13,299 nt of DNA from Lachnospiraceae bacterium (GTDB taxonomy: Bacteria > Bacillota > Clostridia > Lachnospirales > Lachnospiraceae), in the NCBI GenBank assembly GCA_900771955.1, contig CAAGPW010000190.1, positions 1 to 13,299 of the forward strand. Direction: 5' to 3'. Below the pieces are notes generated by a model. The model ran no database searches. It worked only from the letters and a program-made list of their open reading frames with translations, and was not told where the DNA came from. Of the stretch, positions 6,966 to 13,299 are shown in pieces (the stretch's first letter is position 1; every line of letters starts with the position of its first letter). The position numbers and the translations under genes were made by a program.

Positions 6966-6967
6966 TA

Positions 6968-7915
6968 TTATTTTCCTCCCGTTACTTTCCAACTGCCTGC
7001 CCTGCACTGTTCTTCATACATTGCGCGATACCAGCCGTTTTGTGCGACCAGACTGTCATGGTTTCCCGCCTCTTTGATCTCGCCCTGCTTTAAAACCAGA
7101 ATGCAGTCCGCCTTTTTTATCGTGCCAAGACGATGTGCGATCACAAGTACCGTTTTTTCTTTTGTCAGCCGCTCCAGTGCGCATTCGATATCCGCTGCTT
7201 TTCCCCGCCGGAAAGTGATGCGCCGCCCTCACTGATGACCGTATCGTAACCGTGTTCCATTTTTTCAATAAATTCATGGCAGCACGCTGCTTTTGCCGCG
7301 CGGATAATTTCTTCTCTGGTCGCATCCGGTTTTCCGATCCGTATATTATTTAAAACCGTATCGGAAAGCAGATAGACTTCCTGAAACACCACGGACATAT
7401 GCTTTAACAGTTCATCCGGTGCAATTTTTTTAATATCATATCCTCCCACTGTGATCTCTCCGCGTTTTGTATCCCAGAACCTTCCAAGCAGGCTCACAAC
7501 CGTTGTTTTTCCGGAGCCGGACGGTCCGATCAGTGCCGTCACAGTCCCCTGCTTTGCCGCAAAGGAAATGTGACTACCTCCACCTGTCCCTGTGCAAACA
7601 GCCAGGTTCCAAGCAGCATGGAGATTGGAATCAGCATGGAAGTTACCGCCGAAAATGCAAGGGTAGCCGGCAATACGGAGAGTTCTCCCGCTCTGACGCT
7701 TTTTTCTGACGCACCAGAGCCTGATCCAGCCGTGCAAATCCACTGCCCGTCAGATGATAAAGACGAAATGTCCGGATTCCCTCCACATATTCGACAATAC
7801 GTGATGTCACATCCTGATTTGCCGTCCGGAGAAGAACCGACAGTACGATCGGCATGACAAGGCGGCGCGCATCTGCTCCGGCAAGTTTTTTCACATCATG
7901 GATCATTTTTTTCAT
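6968..7915 (-). pseudogene. Decayed second half of a heterodimeric ABC exporter (permease-ATPase)
   Basis: The remains of a half-transporter, about 950 nt where some 1.7 kb is expected. It begins MKKMIHDVKKLAGADARR at 7913-7915, overlapping the stop of the intact partner by ATGA behind a GAGGAGGG site. An in-frame deletion near 7828 joins the start of membrane span 1 to NQDVTSRIVEYVEGIRTF from the middle of the membrane domain. A frameshift near 7687 follows, then ELSVLPATLAF...LLGTWLFAQGQ. A second deletion near 7570, with a frame change, jumps to HISFAAKQGTVTALIGPSGSGKTT (Walker A). After Q-loop FQEVYLLSDT and signature SLSGGEKQR, a third deletion at 7187-7202 removes Walker B and the D-loop. 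The frame then resumes at DIECALERLTKEKTVLVIAHRL and ends at TAA 6968-6970. It cannot make a functional ATPase. Confidence 0.88.
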
Positions 7916-9663
7916 GCCTGTCCCTCCTCTCCGGTATAAGTTCTCCACATTCCCGCATATACCCCCTTTACTTTTAACAGTTCCTCATGCTTCCCACGCT
8001 CTGTGATTTTGCCATCCTGGAACACGCAGATCTGGTCTGCCTCCACGATCGTGTGCAGACGATGCGCGATCATGACTGTTGTCTTTCCTCTGATCAGTTC
8101 ATTGAGTGCCTGTTGGATCTTATATTCATTTTCCCCGTCAGTGTAGCTGGTCGCCTCATCAAAGATCAGGATCGGCGCATCCTTTAAAATTGCCCGTGCA
8201 ATACAGATGCGCTGTTTTTCACCGCCTGAAAGCTTAATTCCGGCTTCTCCAAGCCTGGTCTCATATCCATCCGGCAGGCTCTCGATAAATGCATCGATCT
8301 GAGCAGCCGCCGCTGCTTTTTTTACTTCCTCCAGCCCTGCATCTTTTTTTCCGATCGCAATATTATTGCGTATTGTATCGTTCAAAAGAAAGGCATCCTG
8401 AAATACGAATGCCACCAGATCCATCAGTTTTTCCATCGGCATTTCCCGGATATCCTGTCCGTCGATCAGTATCCTTCCGTCCGTCACATCAAAAAATCTG
8501 GGGATCAACTGCGCCGCCGTCGTCTTTCCGGCTCCGGAAGGCCCCACAAATGCGGTCAGACCACCGCCTTTGATCGTAAGATTTACATCATGCAGCACTT
8601 CCTTCTTCTCATATCCGAAGCTCACATGTTCAAATACAATTTCATGTTCTCTACCCGTTTCCGGCTCTTCCTTTCCCTCCTGCATTGCAGGAATATCCAT
8701 AACTTTTTTGATCTGCGCAAGACCGGATGAGATCTGGCTGAATATCTGTGCGAAATTGAGCAGATTCTGAAAGGATGCCAGAAACACGATACTCATAATG
8801 AGAAAGAAAAGATAGCTGCCCAGCTCCAGTTGTCCTTTTATGTAAAGCCATCCTCCAAGCGGCAGTGTAAACAGAATCCCCGATTCGATCACGACCTTTG
8901 ACACCGCACTGAGTGGAGAGATCTGTTTTGCCACCCGTTTCCAGAGCACATTGTAGTCCGTCACCGCCTCCTTATAATTTTCATAGGAATCCGCCGAAAG
9001 CTGGTAAGCCCTCATAACCTGCATTCCACGGATATACTGCATAACAGCAGAATTCCACTTGCCCAGGATCTTCGGATATTCCTGCATCGCCGGGCGTGCC
9101 AGCTTAAACTCAAGTGCCTGTATTGCAAAGGTAAATACGATCGGTATCAGAAGCATACACGCCATCATCCAGTTTTGCCGGAACAGTTCGATCAGGATCA
9201 GTGAAGGAACCGCAATTGCCACTGTGATATCCGGAATCTGGTGTGCATAAAATTTTTCCAGCCGTTCCACATCTTCCATCAGTACCTTCTTGATCTCCCC
9301 CACACTGTTGTGATTAAAAAAGCCAAGTTCGATCTCTCCGATATGTCCGCACAATTTTTTCCGCACCAGATAAAGCAGTTCATAGGCGCCCATATGCGTC
9401 AGGGCCATCGCTGCCACCTGTAAGAAATGGCGTAGCAGAATCGCCACCACCGCGATCACACCATACCGAAATGCCAGTTGCATATTCCCATGCTCCCCAA
9501 ACAGAAACAGAATCGTCCGATAGACCATGATATATGGTACAAATGCCGCCAGCCCCGAAAGCACGGCAGACAGCAGCGCCACATAAAGCGTAACCGGTCG
9601 CTTTTCTGCCAATGTGAACAGATAGGATGTTTTTACCTGCATTGTCTGTTCTTCCTGTTCCAC
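7912..9663 (-). CDS. ABC exporter half-transporter (fused permease and ATPase), intact
   Basis: A type IV ABC protein of about 583 residues: a six-span membrane domain (to about 320), then a nucleotide-binding domain. Visible (numbered from the GTG start): Walker A GPSGAGKTT (374-382), Q-loop FVFQDAFLLNDT (Gln422), signature LSGGEKQR (478-485), Walker B ILIFDEATS (498-506) and H-loop IAHRL (His534). The D-loop is SYTD instead of SALD, as in some siderophore-type pairs (YbtPQ/IrtAB-like); that link is tentative. The frame is open far upstream, but that part is antisense to the TetR remnant. Two starts compete: GTG 9661-9663 with GGAGG 8 nt before it, chosen here, and ATG 9640-9642 with a weaker AGGA. 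The partner gene is a pseudogene and no promoter is visible, so function is doubtful unless it homodimerises. Substrate unknown. Confidence 0.9.
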   Translation of the reverse strand: MEQEEQTMQVKTSYLFTLAEKRPVTLYVALLSAVLSGLAAFVPYIMVYRTILFLFGEHGNMQLAFRYGVIAVVAILLRHFLQVAAMALTHMGAYELLYLVRKKLCGHIGEIELGFFNHNSVGEIKKVLMEDVERLEKFYAHQIPDITVAIAVPSLILIELFRQNWMMACMLLIPIVFTFAIQALEFKLARPAMQEYPKILGKWNSAVMQYIRGMQVMRAYQLSADSYENYKEAVTDYNVLWKRVAKQISPLSAVSKVVIESGILFTLPLGGWLYIKGQLELGSYLFFLIMSIVFLASFQNLLNFAQIFSQISSGLAQIKKVMDIPAMQEGKEEPETGREHEIVFEHVSFGYEKKEVLHDVNLTIKGGGLTAFVGPSGAGKTTAAQLIPRFFDVTDGRILIDGQDIREMPMEKLMDLVAFVFQDAFLLNDTIRNNIAIGKKDAGLEEVKKAAAAAQIDAFIESLPDGYETRLGEAGIKLSGGEKQRICIARAILKDAPILIFDEATSYTDGENEYKIQQALNELIRGKTTVMIAHRLHTIVEADQICVFQDGKITERGKHEELLKVKGVYAGMWRTYTGEEGQA

Positions 9664-9690
9664 TTTCTTATCCTCCACTGTTCGGATATT

Positions 9691-10062
9691 CTCAGTGAAA
9701 TGGCGGATCTGCTCATGCAAAAAGGCGATCTGACCTGTCACAGCGGGATTCTCTCCTATTATGAGTTCTGGCAGAATCATCTGGATTTTCTGAAGCTCCT
9801 GGACCAAAACCGAATGCTTCCTTTTCTTGAGGAACAGATGGATGCTCTTTTTTACAGCTCGGTCGGGAAAGCTGTTCAGGAAGATCTCCCCGATACGCTC
9901 TCGGATGTTGCCGCACTCGGCCGCTATTCCTTTTTCTTTACGGCAGGCGGTCTCTGGAATGTGCTGGTCTGGTGGGTCAGGGAAGGCGCCGTGCAGACAC
10001 CGGAAAAACTGACCGGCTACATTCTCACGAGCATCCGCGAATTTCACGCAATGCTTTCCTGA
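9691..10062 (+). pseudogene. TetR-family regulator remnant (C-terminal ligand domain only)
   Basis: An uninterrupted plus-strand frame encodes about 120 residues resembling the C-terminal domain of TetR/AcrR-like regulators. It includes GILSYYEFWQNHLDFLKLL, FLEEQMDALFYSS and FFFTAGGLWNVLVWWVREG, followed by TPEKLTGYILTSI and the stop at 10060-10062. A complete protein would have about 60-70 more N-terminal residues with the helix-turn-helix; nothing of this kind precedes it. Instead the frame runs into the divergent exporter gene, whose start lies within some 30 bp. The simplest reading is one deletion that removed the regulator's DNA-binding half and the shared promoter region. The in-frame ATG at 9700 has no ribosome site. 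The exact left boundary is uncertain. Confidence 0.7.
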
Positions 10063-10097
10063 CAGACCCCTACGAACCTTTTCTTTATTGTAATACA

Positions 10098-10141
10098 AAA
10101 AGATCCGGCAGATGTCTCCATCCACCGGATCTTTTATCTTT
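10098..10141. terminator. Bidirectional intrinsic terminator
   Basis: An 11-bp stem, AAAAGATCCGG (10098-10108) with CCGGATCTTTT (10125-10135), contains an inner GATG-TCTC-CATC helix. T-rich tracts follow on both strands (TTTTATCTTTTTG on plus, TTTTTG on minus). It ends the threonine-branch operon on the minus strand and the TetR remnant on the plus strand. Confidence 0.8.
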
Positions 10142-10167
10142 TTGTTGTGTTCTATTTTCCTTCTGTT

Positions 10168-11370
10168 TTATTTTGACAGCAGATAATCGACCAGAGTATG
10201 TCCCTCCGCGATATAATTATCGGTCTTTGCCGCCTCTGCCTCATTGTATTTCCAGTCATGTTGCTGTTTGTCCGTGCTGTCATATAAAAGATATGGCACA
10301 CTGTCTCCGGTATGCGTACGCAATGAGATCGGTGTCGGATGATCCGGCAGAATGACCATGCGGAAATCTTCTCCCGCAGCCTCAAGTCCTGCAACGATCG
10401 GATTTATGATCTTCTCATCCAGATTCTCGATCGCCTTTACCTTTTTCTCGACACTGCCCTGGTGTCCCATCTCGTCCGGTCCTTCCAGATGCACATAGAC
10501 AAAATCGTATCCGTCTTTGGTCAGGACATCCACTGCTGCCTGTGCCTTTCCGGCATAGTTGGTATTAAGTCCGCCGTTTGCTCCCTCGACGTTAATGACC
10601 TTCATGGACGCGCCCACTGCGATTCCCTTCAAGAGATCGACCGCAGAGATCATTGCCCCCTTCAAATGGGTCTTCTCTGAAAAAGAAGATAAGGACGGTT
10701 TGGTTCCTGCCCCCCAGAACCAGCAGGAGTTCGCCGGATTTAAGCCGCGCTTTTTCCGCTCAATATTGATCGGATGATTGACTAAGATATCATAACTCTT
10801 TTTCATCATGTTGCGCAGATCTTCGTTTTCCGGTAATTTGTCTCCGATCTTCTGGCCAAGCACGTCATGCGGCTGCACCAGATCAACGACCTCTCCTTTA
10901 TCCCAGATCAAAAGATGCCGGTAACTGGTTCCGACATAAAACTTGTAAGTATCGGTCTCCAGTTCTTTTCTTACCGCCTCAAGCAGCACTGCCGCATCTT
11001 CCGTACTGATCTCGCTTGAGCTGTGATCGATGATCGTGCGGTCTTCATAATTGTCCTCTTCCTCGGAAAGCGTTACAATGTTGCAGCGCAGCGCAATGTC
11101 TGTGTCTTTCATCGGCACACCGATGCTTAATGCTTCAAGCGGAGAACGACCGGAATAGTATTTTCTCGGATTGTAACCCAGCACGGACAGATTTGCCGTA
11201 TCACTGCCCGGCTTCATGCCATCCGGAACCGTATGTACCATACCGATCTCTCCCATGGATGCCAGTTTATCCATGGTCGGTGTCTTTGCGTATTCCAACG
11301 GTGTCTTGTTTCCCAAACTCTCAATCGGACGGTCTGCCATTCCGTCTCCTAACACTACGATATACTTCAT
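10168..11370 (-). CDS. ApgM-like phosphoglycerate mutase family protein, proposed homoserine kinase
   Basis: A 400-residue member of the alkaline phosphatase superfamily, archaeal-type cofactor-independent phosphoglycerate mutase (ApgM) branch. Visible metal and catalytic positions: Asp9 in VVLGDGMADR, Ser56 in KPGSDTANLSVLGYNP, Asp299 and His303 in EGPDEMGHQG, Asp343-His344 in LPDHPTP, and His353 in RTHTGDSVPYLLY. NPANSCWFWGAG (211-222) matches the family's conserved Trp/Gly stretch. One branch, found beside homoserine dehydrogenase in genomes lacking ThrB, has been proposed to be a homoserine kinase that makes O-phosphohomoserine for threonine synthase. Position 51 nt after hom favours that role over glycolysis. 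It lacks its own promoter and has only a weak ribosome site. Family is certain; kinase activity is inferred from context. Confidence 0.9.
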   Translation of the reverse strand: MKYIVVLGDGMADRPIESLGNKTPLEYAKTPTMDKLASMGEIGMVHTVPDGMKPGSDTANLSVLGYNPRKYYSGRSPLEALSIGVPMKDTDIALRCNIVTLSEEEDNYEDRTIIDHSSSEISTEDAAVLLEAVRKELETDTYKFYVGTSYRHLLIWDKGEVVDLVQPHDVLGQKIGDKLPENEDLRNMMKKSYDILVNHPINIERKKRGLNPANSCWFWGAGTKPSLSSFSEKTHLKGAMISAVDLLKGIAVGASMKVINVEGANGGLNTNYAGKAQAAVDVLTKDGYDFVYVHLEGPDEMGHQGSVEKKVKAIENLDEKIINPIVAGLEAAGEDFRMVILPDHPTPISLRTHTGDSVPYLLYDSTDKQQHDWKYNEAEAAKTDNYIAEGHTLVDYLLSK

Positions 11371-11421
11371 ATCTCTTCGCCTAATCCTTTCTCCCAGTTC
11401 CCTGCCTGTTGCTTTTCTTTT

Positions 11422-12624
11422 TTATGCAAGCCGAATCATCTGTACCACACTGCCAAGCTTTGCTGCTTTTTCTTCATATTCTGCTTCTGTCATACTTCCG
11501 GTCACAAATCCGGTCTCTCCGGAAACACCGTCTGCATGCACAAATTCCACATCACCAAACGCTGCCTTTACTGCTGCCTCATCCGCTTCGGTACGAACGA
11601 AAAATCTCTTTTCATTTTTCTTATAATCTGCCAGCGGAAGCTCCTCTTTGCTCCATTCCACCGGAATATTCTGATCCAGATGTTTTGCCATCTCAACCAC
11701 ATCCGCAACTACCGCACTTGCGGTCGGGAGCTTTCCTGCTCCACTGCCGTAAAACATTGCATCTCCCAGTACATTTCCATGTACAAACACTGCGTTGAAT
11801 ACATCATTTACACTGTAAAGCGGATGCTCCGGAGAAAGCAGATGCGGCGCTACAAGTGCACTGTAAGTATCTCCGACCTGTTTGCTGGTTGCAAGCAGCT
11901 TGATCGATTTTCCCATTGCTTTTGCATATTTAAAATCCACTGCAGAGATCTTTGTGATCCCTTCGGTATGAATTTTTTCAAAATCAACCTGTCTTCCAGC
12001 CACCAATGAAGTCAGGATCGCGATCTTTCTGCACGCATCAAAGCCTTCCACATCTGCAGTCGGATCTTTTTCCGCGTATCCCCTGTCCTGTGCATCCTTT
12101 AACACATCTGCAAACTCAGAGCCTTCATTTGCCATCTTGGTCAGCATGTAGTTTGTTGTTCCGTTTAAAATACCGGTGATCTCTTCGATCTTATCTGCGG
12201 TCAGGCACTCATTGATCGAGCGGATGATCGGGATTCCGCCGCCGACGCTTGCCTCAAACATAAAATTCACATTTTTTTCCTTTGCCACAGCGAGCAGTTC
12301 CGCTCCTTTTTCCGCAACCAGAGCCTTGTTTGATGTCGTAACGCTCTTTCCTGCCTCAAGCATTGCCTTTACGAATGTAAACGCCGGTTCCACGCCACCC
12401 ATGGTCTCCACTACGATCTTTACCTCATCATCTGCCGTGATGTCTTTGTAGTCATGCACGATCTTCTTTTCGACCGGATCACCCGGAAAATCCCTTAAAT
12501 CCAATACATACTTTACCTCGACTTCTTCCCCGACACGTTTCGCGATGCTGTCACGGTTTGTTTCAAGCACTTCAACAACACCTGAACCGATAGTTCCATA
12601 ACCCATTACTGCAATTTTTATCAT
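11422..12624 (-). CDS. hom: Homoserine dehydrogenase
   Basis: Reduces aspartate semialdehyde to homoserine with NAD(P)H, the branch point to threonine and methionine; 400 residues. Visible: Rossmann motif MGYGTIGSG (7-15), TTSNKALVA (96-104) with Lys100, EASVGGGIPII (124-134), GILNGTTNYM (151-160), and DPTADVEGFDACRK (187-200) with Asp196 and Lys200 matching the catalytic pair of characterised enzymes. The C-terminal 60 residues (RFFVRTEADEAAVKAAFGDVE onward) look like a shortened, divergent ACT domain; Bacillus-type enzymes are about 30 residues longer. AAGGAG stands 8 nt before the ATG. It lies 26 nt after the ACT protein gene and 51 nt before the ApgM-like gene, all co-directional, so one operon is likely. 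Confidence 0.96.
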   Translation of the reverse strand: MIKIAVMGYGTIGSGVVEVLETNRDSIAKRVGEEVEVKYVLDLRDFPGDPVEKKIVHDYKDITADDEVKIVVETMGGVEPAFTFVKAMLEAGKSVTTSNKALVAEKGAELLAVAKEKNVNFMFEASVGGGIPIIRSINECLTADKIEEITGILNGTTNYMLTKMANEGSEFADVLKDAQDRGYAEKDPTADVEGFDACRKIAILTSLVAGRQVDFEKIHTEGITKISAVDFKYAKAMGKSIKLLATSKQVGDTYSALVAPHLLSPEHPLYSVNDVFNAVFVHGNVLGDAMFYGSGAGKLPTASAVVADVVEMAKHLDQNIPVEWSKEELPLADYKKNEKRFFVRTEADEAAVKAAFGDVEFVHADGVSGETGFVTGSMTEAEYEEKAAKLGSVVQMIRLA

Positions 12625-12650
12625 AATATTTACTCCTTAAAATGTGATTT

Positions 12651-13094
12651 CTATTCCCTTGCAAGAATTTTCAGATAGTGGATGCCCTCCACACTCTCGA
12701 TCTCATCCACCATAGTCGCAACATCTCCCGTTTCCGGCAGCACATCCACACTGAGCGTGAGGGATGCGATCCCGTTGACCGGTATACTCTGATGAATGGT
12801 AAGAATATTTGCATGATATTCCGCAATTGTTTTCAATACAATGGACAAAAGTCCCGGCTCGTCATCCAGTTGAACCACCATCGTAACGGTCTTTCCGCGG
12901 ACATTGTCATGAAACGGAAAAATATCGTCCTTATATTTATAGAAAGAACTCCTGCTGATCTCAACCATATCTGTCGCTTCCTGCACGGATGCGGCACGCC
13001 CTGACTCAATGAGCCGCTTTGCTTCCACGACTTTCAACAGGACTTCCGGCACTGCTTTTTCTTTTAAAACATAATAAGTCGTTTTTTCTGCCAT
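12651..13094 (-). CDS. PheB/UPF0735-family ACT domain protein
   Basis: A 147-residue protein, matching the usual length of the UPF0735 (PheB-like) family. An N-terminal helical part includes a helix-turn-helix-like stretch (ASVQEATDMVEISRSSFYKY, 35-54). The C-terminal ACT domain covers about 69-147, with the ligand-loop motif DDEPGLLS (77-84). ACT domains commonly bind amino acids, so an allosteric or transcriptional role is likely, but none is proven for this family. The frame extends 23 codons upstream, but the start at 13092-13094 has GGAGG 6 nt before it and gives the family N-terminus MAEKTTYYVLKEKAVP. It is first in the operon with hom, which suggests a threonine/aspartate-family sensor. 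In Bacillus the homologue sits with pheA instead. Confidence 0.92.
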   Translation of the reverse strand: MAEKTTYYVLKEKAVPEVLLKVVEAKRLIESGRAASVQEATDMVEISRSSFYKYKDDIFPFHDNVRGKTVTMVVQLDDEPGLLSIVLKTIAEYHANILTIHQSIPVNGIASLTLSVDVLPETGDVATMVDEIESVEGIHYLKILARE

Positions 13095-13116
13095 TGGTTT
13101 CCTCCATCTGTACGCG

Positions 13117-13134
13117 GCACAAATACACTTGTGC
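13117..13134 (-). promoter_or_regulatory. Small leader hairpin in the threonine-branch operon
   Basis: GCACAA and TTGTGC form a perfect 6-bp inverted repeat around a 6-nt loop. It lies in the leader between the predicted start site (near 13139) and the ribosome site. It could be an operator or an RNA hairpin. It is too small for a T-box or riboswitch, and no leader peptide is evident. Confidence 0.35.
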
Positions 13135-13145
13135 TTACTTGAAAG

Positions 13146-13174
13146 ATAATAACACAAAGCCATCTTTCACGCAA
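13146..13174 (-). promoter_or_regulatory. Promoter of the ACT-hom-ApgM-like operon
   Basis: On the minus strand, TTGCGT (13169-13174), a 17-nt spacer and TATTAT (13146-13151) with TGT before it as an extended -10. The leader would be about 45 nt. Confidence 0.6.
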
Positions 13175-13228
13175 CACTTTTCTGAAATGCAGTCATAAAC
13201 TGCCGGCTCCAGTCAGCGGTCGCAGAAC

Positions 13229-13293
13229 AAAGTGTGCTTCGCACACTTTCGCGCGCAAGCGGATAGCGTAGCTATAGCTTCGTCTCCGCGCGC
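13229..13293. repeat. Cluster of palindromes (REP-like intergenic element, may continue past the edge)
   Basis: A perfect hairpin AAAGTGTGC-TTC-GCACACTTT (13229-13249) is followed by a nested structure. GCGCGC (13251-13256) matches GCGCGC (13288-13293), GCGGA (13259-13263) matches TCCGC (13285-13289), and AGCTATAGCT (13270-13279) is palindromic at the centre. The GC-rich, symmetric composition differs from its surroundings and contains no gene. It resembles dispersed intergenic palindromic repeats; copy number cannot be seen here. Confidence 0.5.
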
Positions 13294-13299
13294 TGCGCA

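Noticed and set aside
9478..9690. The upstream part of the plus-strand TetR frame as a regulator N-terminus
   Set aside because: It is antisense to the exporter membrane domain and shows no helix-turn-helix; only the part from about 9690 onward resembles TetR proteins.
9664..10125. An N-terminal extension of about 154 residues on the intact ABC exporter
   Set aside because: It is the antisense of the TetR-like frame, resembles no transporter sequence, and lies before a well-placed GGAGG and GTG start.
13095..13163. A 23-codon extension of the ACT protein
   Set aside because: It reads through the predicted -10 box and the GGAGG; the 147-residue form matches the family length.
13229..13249. 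The right-edge hairpin as an intrinsic terminator
   Set aside because: The stem is followed by TTTCGCG on plus and TTTGTTC on minus, so there is no proper T-run; a repeat element fits better.

Overview
The window (about 13.3 kb, moderate GC, AGGAGG-type ribosome sites, TTGACA/TATAAT-type promoters) looks like a chromosomal segment of an anaerobic Gram-positive of the class Clostridia, most plausibly a gut Lachnospiraceae. This rests on gene families typical of that group: DUF2752, DUF975, a PheB/UPF0735 ACT protein, and homoserine dehydrogenase beside a phosphoglycerate-mutase-like protein. The taxonomic call is an inference. No rRNA, tRNA, CRISPR array, phage gene or transposase was seen.

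Left part (1-3500, minus strand): a tightly coupled operon of four genes. In order of transcription they are a binding lipoprotein, a FecCD/BtuC-type permease, a FecE-type ATPase, and a NifH-like (nitrogenase iron protein family) reductase that runs off the left edge. The junctions overlap by 1, 8 and 4 nt. A good promoter lies upstream, and an interrupted palindrome sits over its predicted start site. Joining a metal-chelate/tetrapyrrole importer to a NifH-type reductase is the most interesting feature here. It suggests an imported cofactor or chelate that is then reduced by a nitrogenase-like enzyme.

Next (3500-4016) is a gene-poor stretch with a near-consensus plus-strand promoter and, about 330 bp later, a strong intrinsic terminator. 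There is no convincing reading frame between them, so it is a candidate noncoding RNA unit. Then come two divergent small membrane proteins (DUF2752 minus, DUF975 plus) with back-to-back promoters. Glycerol kinase (glpK, minus) follows with its own promoter, and its stop codon interlocks with that of the DUF975 gene.

The middle (6968-10062) is a decaying heterodimeric ABC exporter locus. The first half-transporter is intact. Its partner is a pseudogene with two deletions, a frameshift and a third deletion that removed Walker B. The divergent TetR-type regulator has lost its DNA-binding half, apparently together with the exporter promoter.

The right part (10097-13176, minus) is a threonine-branch operon: promoter, PheB-type ACT regulator, homoserine dehydrogenase, and an ApgM-like protein of the type proposed to act as homoserine kinase, ending at a hairpin terminator. 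The last 75 bases hold a cluster of palindromes resembling an intergenic repeat element.
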